This document shows, piece by piece, positions 57,037 to 64,000 of a stretch of DNA of 64,000 nucleotides. The stretch covers positions 1 through 64,000 of the forward strand of contig CAJVPJ010000008.1 of NCBI GenBank assembly GCA_910592205.1, written 5' to 3'. The translations under genes and the position numbers were made by a program. Source of the DNA: Paraglomus occultum (Eukaryota; Glomeromycota; Glomeromycetes; Paraglomerales; Paraglomeraceae). The notes under the pieces are model-generated. The model did not search any database. It was not told where the DNA came from and saw only the letters and a program-made list of their open reading frames with translations. Numbering within the stretch: position 1 is the stretch's first letter; each line of letters opens with the position of its first letter.

Positions 57037-59305
57037 CTATGCTATTCTCAAATTATCTTCGTGCTCAGCATTTCCGTGCACTCGAATTCTATATATGCAA
57101 GTGTAACGAGGATTACCCCAATTACTATTCACCTTCAATAACACAGCTATAATAGGTCTATTTAATCTCTCTGGCAACTCAAATGTTTGTACTGATCTTC
57201 CATTAATATCGTATACGAATTTGCCGAGAAAGACTTGTGTTGGGGAAGAGCCCAACTTGAAAGTCCCACTACCGATAATATTTTTGATGATAGGATCGTT
57301 TGGATCGACATAAGCTTCATCAGCAAAATTGTTGCGTAGTTCAAAATCAACTATATCTAAATGACGTTCATGGTGATCTCTAGGCGTACAATTATCGCGA
57401 TATCCAACAAATCCCCACACTTCGAATTCCTTGGGGGCAGGACTTAGGTCGAGGGCAGTTCTCTTCGACGCGTGATCGTATGTCACTGCTGTTGGATATA
57501 TGGGTTGTGATAATAATATGCCCACCTGCCCTTTATGACCAGTGAATGGCCAGCATTGACCTACGTGAACAGAAGGCATAATGGCAGTCACTACACGCGG
57601 CAAATCAAAGAAACGGATGAAACAAGTTAGAAATAGGTCCGACATCATTATTATTAACCAGATTTAACCAAACGTTCACCACACCTGGAGGTTTGCCCTG
57701 GAGCGTTCCATAATTCGACCAATATGCAACCTGTTTCTCCCACCAGCTGTCAGGATATTGAATGTATGTACGCGACGTCAATTGCCCTATGATCTTAGCT
57801 CCAGCAGAACGAAGAGCGTAATCGGTCCTACCAACAATATCATCTGAAAAAAGTTGCAGGCGCTCTTTAATGGCTGCTCTAGTCTCTTCCTTGATGATAG
57901 ACGCTATCATATCGCGCTGTCTATCTGATGAGTCTAAATAGAAAGATCCAAATGAATTGCCGCCATGAATTCTATCATTACTGTCTATGAAATGAGTTCG
58001 TACTTCAGCAGCGACCAAAGCTCGGACAATAGCTCTCAGTCGATTTCCTTTGAGATCATCTTCATTCCTGATATTCATTTGTTTCGTCACCGCAGTTATA
58101 ATCGCTTGAGATACACTATCGCTATCACCCGTACAATTGTTTCCTAGTGTCATTAACGGGATTTGTATCGCAAAACGATCTTGCAAATGGCAAACAGCAC
58201 GGTTAGTATTCCTCCATACATATGCTCGAAACGTTGGTATATAGAACAGAGCCGCCAATGACAATAATAATACTGATACTATTATCCTTATGCGAGTAGA
58301 TGTCTGACGCTTGTATACCCAAAATCTTATTATTTTATTAAAAATAGCATAGGCGGATGTTAATGCTTGCAAAATCAATTTCCAGAAAAGACTCATAATC
58401 CATAGAACATATTCGCACGTCAGTCCAACAATCCGCACGATATTACGCGTCAGACAGAAAAACGCGGACGCGATCCGATTTACAACTTTCTGCTCCGTCT
58501 TTTGTGTTGTCTCTAATATAGCGTCTTGTGAATCATTGGTCGACGTCGAATATTGAGAATCAGAATGGACTAAGAAACTGTGAAAGTTGTTTGTTATGCC
58601 TGGTTGGATTGAATTATTTAATACTGTGTTCGAAGAAAGATCGAACATCCCATTAGAAGTCGAACTGTCAGAACTGGTGGAGTTTAACGAAGCAGTTGAT
58701 ATAGTTGAACTTTCTGCGCTAAATGCTGGAATACTGTCAAAACTAGAAGTCGAACCAGATGGGGTACCACCGCTCTCGCTTCCACTCCTCTCTCCACTCC
58801 TATCGGACAACATATTTACCAATTCTCCATTCGAGCTAAGGTCGGAGTCGGAAGAAACTGTAATGACTGGCGAGTTATATTGGTCGTCGTGAATATTAGG
58901 CGTCAAATCACTGACAGTTCGTTGTAATTGTCCAATCGACAATTTAGGCTTGCTCCTTTCATACGCGTTACTACTCTCTGCATTTCCGCATTGCGGCTGA
59001 GCAGACAAGAATTTTTGGCGTCTATTTTGAGTGTTAGTTTTTGTGTTACTTCCTTGAATATGAGAAGATTGGATGGACGTATCAGTAAGACTTTGGGTGT
59101 TTTCTTGTCCTTGTGTTGTCGAAGGCGATATCACAGCGTCATTAAACCTCTCCTGGGAAACTTTACTCCCGCCGCTATTACCACTGCTACTCTGTAACAG
59201 CTCTCTCTGACCACTACGCGACGAAATGTGAAAGCTTTCGTCAATACGTTCTGATATGTCACTCTGACCAGGTGGTTTTCTTGTTGCCGGCCGTATTGTT
59301 CGCAT
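57037..59305 (-). CDS. SUN-domain inner nuclear membrane / ER protein
   Basis: Two exons join in frame: 59305..57685 and 57590..57037, giving 724 aa. The N-terminal ~270 residues are Ser-rich and would face the nucleoplasm. A hydrophobic stretch and then a clear membrane segment (IRIIVSVLLLSLAALFYIP) lie near residues 300-365. The SUN domain fills the C-terminus: YALRSAGAKI, KPP-V-TAIMPSVHVGQCWPF (joined across the intron), GHKGQVGILLS, the APKEFEVWGFVGY strand and a FELPERLNRPIIAVLLKVNSNWG region before the end. It would form LINC bridges with KASH proteins. The ATG at 59305 was chosen because the upstream frame has no ATG. It is convergent with the UFD4 gene, only ~150 bases away. Confidence 0.9.
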
Positions 59306-61484
59306 TTTTTTTATGGTCAATGCGTGTTTGCACGGGATAATAAATAGCAATATTTGAGGGCGTGAAGCGTGTTTTGATTGCTTTTTTATTGTGTCCTATG
59401 ATTGGTGGAATTTGGCGGAAACGTTAATATTAAGTTGATGATACGTGATACCATTGTCATACGTTGAAAAGGAATAAATTAATTAATACCAACATATTTA
59501 GTATGTTGGGAAAAAGCGGAGAAAATCTATGGTTTAACCAGTTACGGTCTTCTGTTATAAAAAAAAAATTGCTGAAATGACTCACAATTGAAGATTACAA
59601 GGGTGAAACCTAGACACGCTCTCATTGAACTTGGAAAGTAACTTGCCCGAAAAATTGGCTATTTCTTCCGAATCTTTTTGTTTGGTTTACCTGTGGAAAA
59701 TTCTTGGTAACATTTTTACCTTAATTAAAACAACGAACAAACAATTACTTATTACGTTTGCGCAACATAGTATTTGCTGCGGCGCAAGATCGTGTCGTTT
59801 TTTGAAGAAAGCGGGAACTAATGATTAATTTCACGTGACTTTGAGTAACATACTTGGTGTTGTGCAGGGTTTCGAGCTTTTACAACAGAGTAGCAATGGT
59901 TGTGGATGATATTCGACACCAACTACGCAATTACCAACCGAAATTGCATACTCGATAAAGAATTAAATCTCAAACGCCCGTTGAAAATTTGGTAGTCGCC
60001 TTTCTGTCCTAATTTCAGCAAAAATTTACTGTCTTATAAAGTAAATCCACATGGGCATAAGACACCGAAATGGTATGGCGAAGTTATACCCGATATCTCT
60101 GGCAGTCATGCTGTACTGACCTATTGTCAAGGAATCCATCTCATTAATTTATTCAAACGTCTTTCTTTGAAGGGTTTAGTAATATAAAATTTTGTCTATA
60201 ACCAAGAAAGCGCGTCTACAACAATGCGAGCATTCACCGTTTATCACTACCACTTTAGAATGTATCTGGTTGTTAAATTCATTGTTGTACTATTCTACAT
60301 GCGTCAGGTAGAGTATTGATATTATCAGCACTTGTTTGACCAACAAAGAAAATTTTGTATCTAATACAACGACATAATTCTACATGACGTAAAAGCATTA
60401 TTGATCATCTGCTTTCGCAGTTTGTCGAATTTGGAATATATCGATAACAGTCTGGATTCCATCCGAAGATTAGTATTCAGAAAAGCTTGATTAGTGCATA
60501 GTGGACCAAATCGACGATAATGGTGATGCCAGAGAATGAACTGTCTGTATGTAGATTATGTGGATCAGGTCTTAGTGTATGTATCATTTTAGCGTTGATG
60601 AGTTAGCAGCGTACTAAGAGATATTTGTAACAAGAATTTGTGAGAAGAATTGTTTATTATTGGGGAAAGTTATTATTATACAATAATTAGGATATGTAAT
60701 AGTGGCGTTGTTCTTGTGATTCCTAGTCTCGGATAGAGTAATTATTTAGTAATAACTTAGTTGTTAGCGCCGTCTGTTTCTTTATTAAAATAAAGTATAT
60801 GGACGTATCTGACTCATTACAATCATCTGCTCACCATTAATATGACATGTTTATTCGATCAGAATAAAATTTTATGTAAGCTCTTTCATTCCTCATTTTC
60901 TTGACCAAACCACTCATAGACAACTACGACTGAAAACGATCCAAGGCGCGTCATCAATGTCGGCTTTCGAGATGTATTGCTGGTTGCTCATGACAAACAC
61001 TATTGATTATCAAAGACAACATATTCATGTATCTGCTTTATTATTATGCTAACACTATTAAGAGGAGTAGCAAAGTTACTTAGGAGTTACTTGCTATCTT
61101 GATCACGGCCGCCAAGCTATCAACACGAGAAAGCGAAGGAATAGGATCCGAAAGTTGATATGTAATAGAATAATGGCACTAGCTTTACACAGGCCGCAGT
61201 TTTCCAAGATCAAAAATCTTGTGACAGATCGTGTGACTAAGACTAATATACGACGTCGACATCAAATTTTGACAACTCTCAACTTTCAAATCCATCCGTC
61301 CCTCTTTCCAATGCTTCAGTAGAATCTTTGCATTTGAGCACTTGTGAATTTGTCAATAATTTAAGAATTTACAACAGCAAGCAGGTATCAGATAACAATT
61401 GACGTAATTTTTTTTAATTCATGTATCAGATTAATATTATCTCGTGACGAAAAGGCAATAGTTTTAATATGGAGTCTGTCAACA
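59306..61484. other. gene-free stretch of 2.2 kb
   Basis: AT-rich DNA between the SUN gene promoter and the 3' end of the WDR5 gene. No ORF with a domain, no RNA gene and no repeat with clear ends was recognised. Confidence 0.45.
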
Positions 61485-63345
<1,861 letters not shown>

Positions 63346-63565
63346 CTATGTCGCACAAGAGTAAAATTTTTGTCACATGGTATTGGTTATACTACGGGCA
63401 TTCCGTAGATGTCACCGGCGAATGGGAATGAGAATCCTCAGCAAGTTCAGCATATGTATCTTGATTTACGCGTGGCGAGGAAATTTTATTTTTAAATTAA
63501 TTTGTAAACAACATTACATTTAAAAATTGTTCAATATACTCAGTCAACATGTCAATTCTCCTCTA

Positions 63566-64000
63566 CTATTTTCCGTTAACTTTGCGCCACTGGGTCTGCA
63601 CTCCCATGATGGACGTAATGAATCCAGCAAGGCCTACGAGTCCATCATCCAGGTCGATATATTTGAGTGATTTCATTGGAAGGATAAGGTCTAAACTGTC
63701 CTGGACGAGCTGACGAACGACTGGCTCACGTTCTCTGCAGAAAGGATGTATCAGTTTGATTCGATATAAACGTTCGTCGCATAATCAAAGCATGCTTACT
63801 TTTCGATATCCTTGCATCGCGATTTAATATCATCAGGGTCTCCAACTCCCTTCTCAGACCCTTTCAAAGAAGCCCTTAGATTCTTATAACGTAGACTGAT
63901 TCCGTATAATTTATACAAACTGCTGAGGATGGAAAAGATCAAACCAGCCATCCAGAACCGCATTGATCTCTCCGCAATCGTTTTTATTTGCTTAATTTTG
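63566..64000 (-). CDS. PEX11: peroxisomal membrane protein PEX11 (partial, 5' end outside window)
   Basis: Two exons seen: <64000..63800 and 63734..63566, joining within a lysine codon. The visible ~120 residues are the C-terminal third: SMRFWMAGLIFSILSSLYKL (membrane-associated helix), a charged segment with KSRCKDIEKERE, VRQLVQDSLDLILPMKSLKY, and GLVGLAGFITSIMGVQTQWR as the last membrane segment. PEX11 proteins bend and elongate the peroxisomal membrane before division. The start lies beyond the window edge. Confidence 0.88.

Overview
The window is nuclear DNA of a fungus. It is AT-rich, and its genes carry many short introns (about 50-150 bases, GT..AG). The products belong to fungal families: prefoldin 4, dolichol kinase, a UFD4/TRIP12 HECT ligase, an Orc5-like protein, a capping guanylyltransferase, a TPS-TPP fusion and PEX11. 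Several genes are missing from Dikarya but kept in early-diverging fungi: a T-box transcription factor, an AP-4 sigma adaptin and an ANKRD39-like ankyrin protein. Together with NUMOD/HNH-like fragments, hairpin MITEs and a segment written in a Mollicutes-type genetic code (TGA = Trp), this points to Mucoromycota, most likely an arbuscular mycorrhizal fungus (Glomeromycotina). That placement is inference from gene content; no rRNA or other marker is present.

Layout. 0-3.3 kb: a Ync13/Munc13-like N-terminal domain protein with a Q/P-rich tail, then an F-box/ankyrin protein. 3.5-6.7 kb: mitoribosomal uS7m, a small MITE, and UDP-GlcNAc pyrophosphorylase. 7-9.8 kb: dolichol kinase. 10.7-13 kb: T-box factor. 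13.8-15 kb: pirin. 16.4-19.4 kb: trehalose-6-phosphate synthase/phosphatase. 19.5-20.1 kb: prefoldin 4. 20.9-25.3 kb: an accessory island with a 230-bp hairpin element, a coiled-coil ORF, the Mollicutes-code segment, a frameshifted nuclease-like fragment and NUMOD pieces. 25.6-31.6 kb: MPP-alpha, AP-4 sigma and pescadillo. 31.7-33.6 kb: ORC5. 35.7-36.9 kb: ANKRD39-like, with a MITE in its first intron. 37-40 kb: gene-poor. 40.2-45 kb: capping enzyme with a very long low-complexity tail. 45.8-46.4 kb: mitoribosomal uL16m. 48.8-56.9 kb: a 20-exon UFD4/TRIP12 ubiquitin ligase. 57-59.3 kb: SUN-domain protein. 61.5-63.3 kb: WDR5/Swd3. 63.6 kb to the edge: PEX11, cut by the window end.

The genes do not form one pathway, as usual in a eukaryotic chromosome. 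Most are housekeeping genes whose exons could be joined in frame by hand, so exon positions are given where phases agree. Unresolved junctions (DOLK exon 1/2, two in ORC5, one in UFD4) are stated.

The strongest unusual signal is at about 21.86-23.49 kb. Two convergent reading frames there open up only when TGA is read as tryptophan, giving lysine-rich proteins, one with a transmembrane segment and an acidic tail. The plus-strand frame is broken by several frameshifts and a TAA. This looks like DNA from a Mollicutes-related endobacterium (MRE) of the fungus, inserted and decaying, unless it is an assembly chimera.
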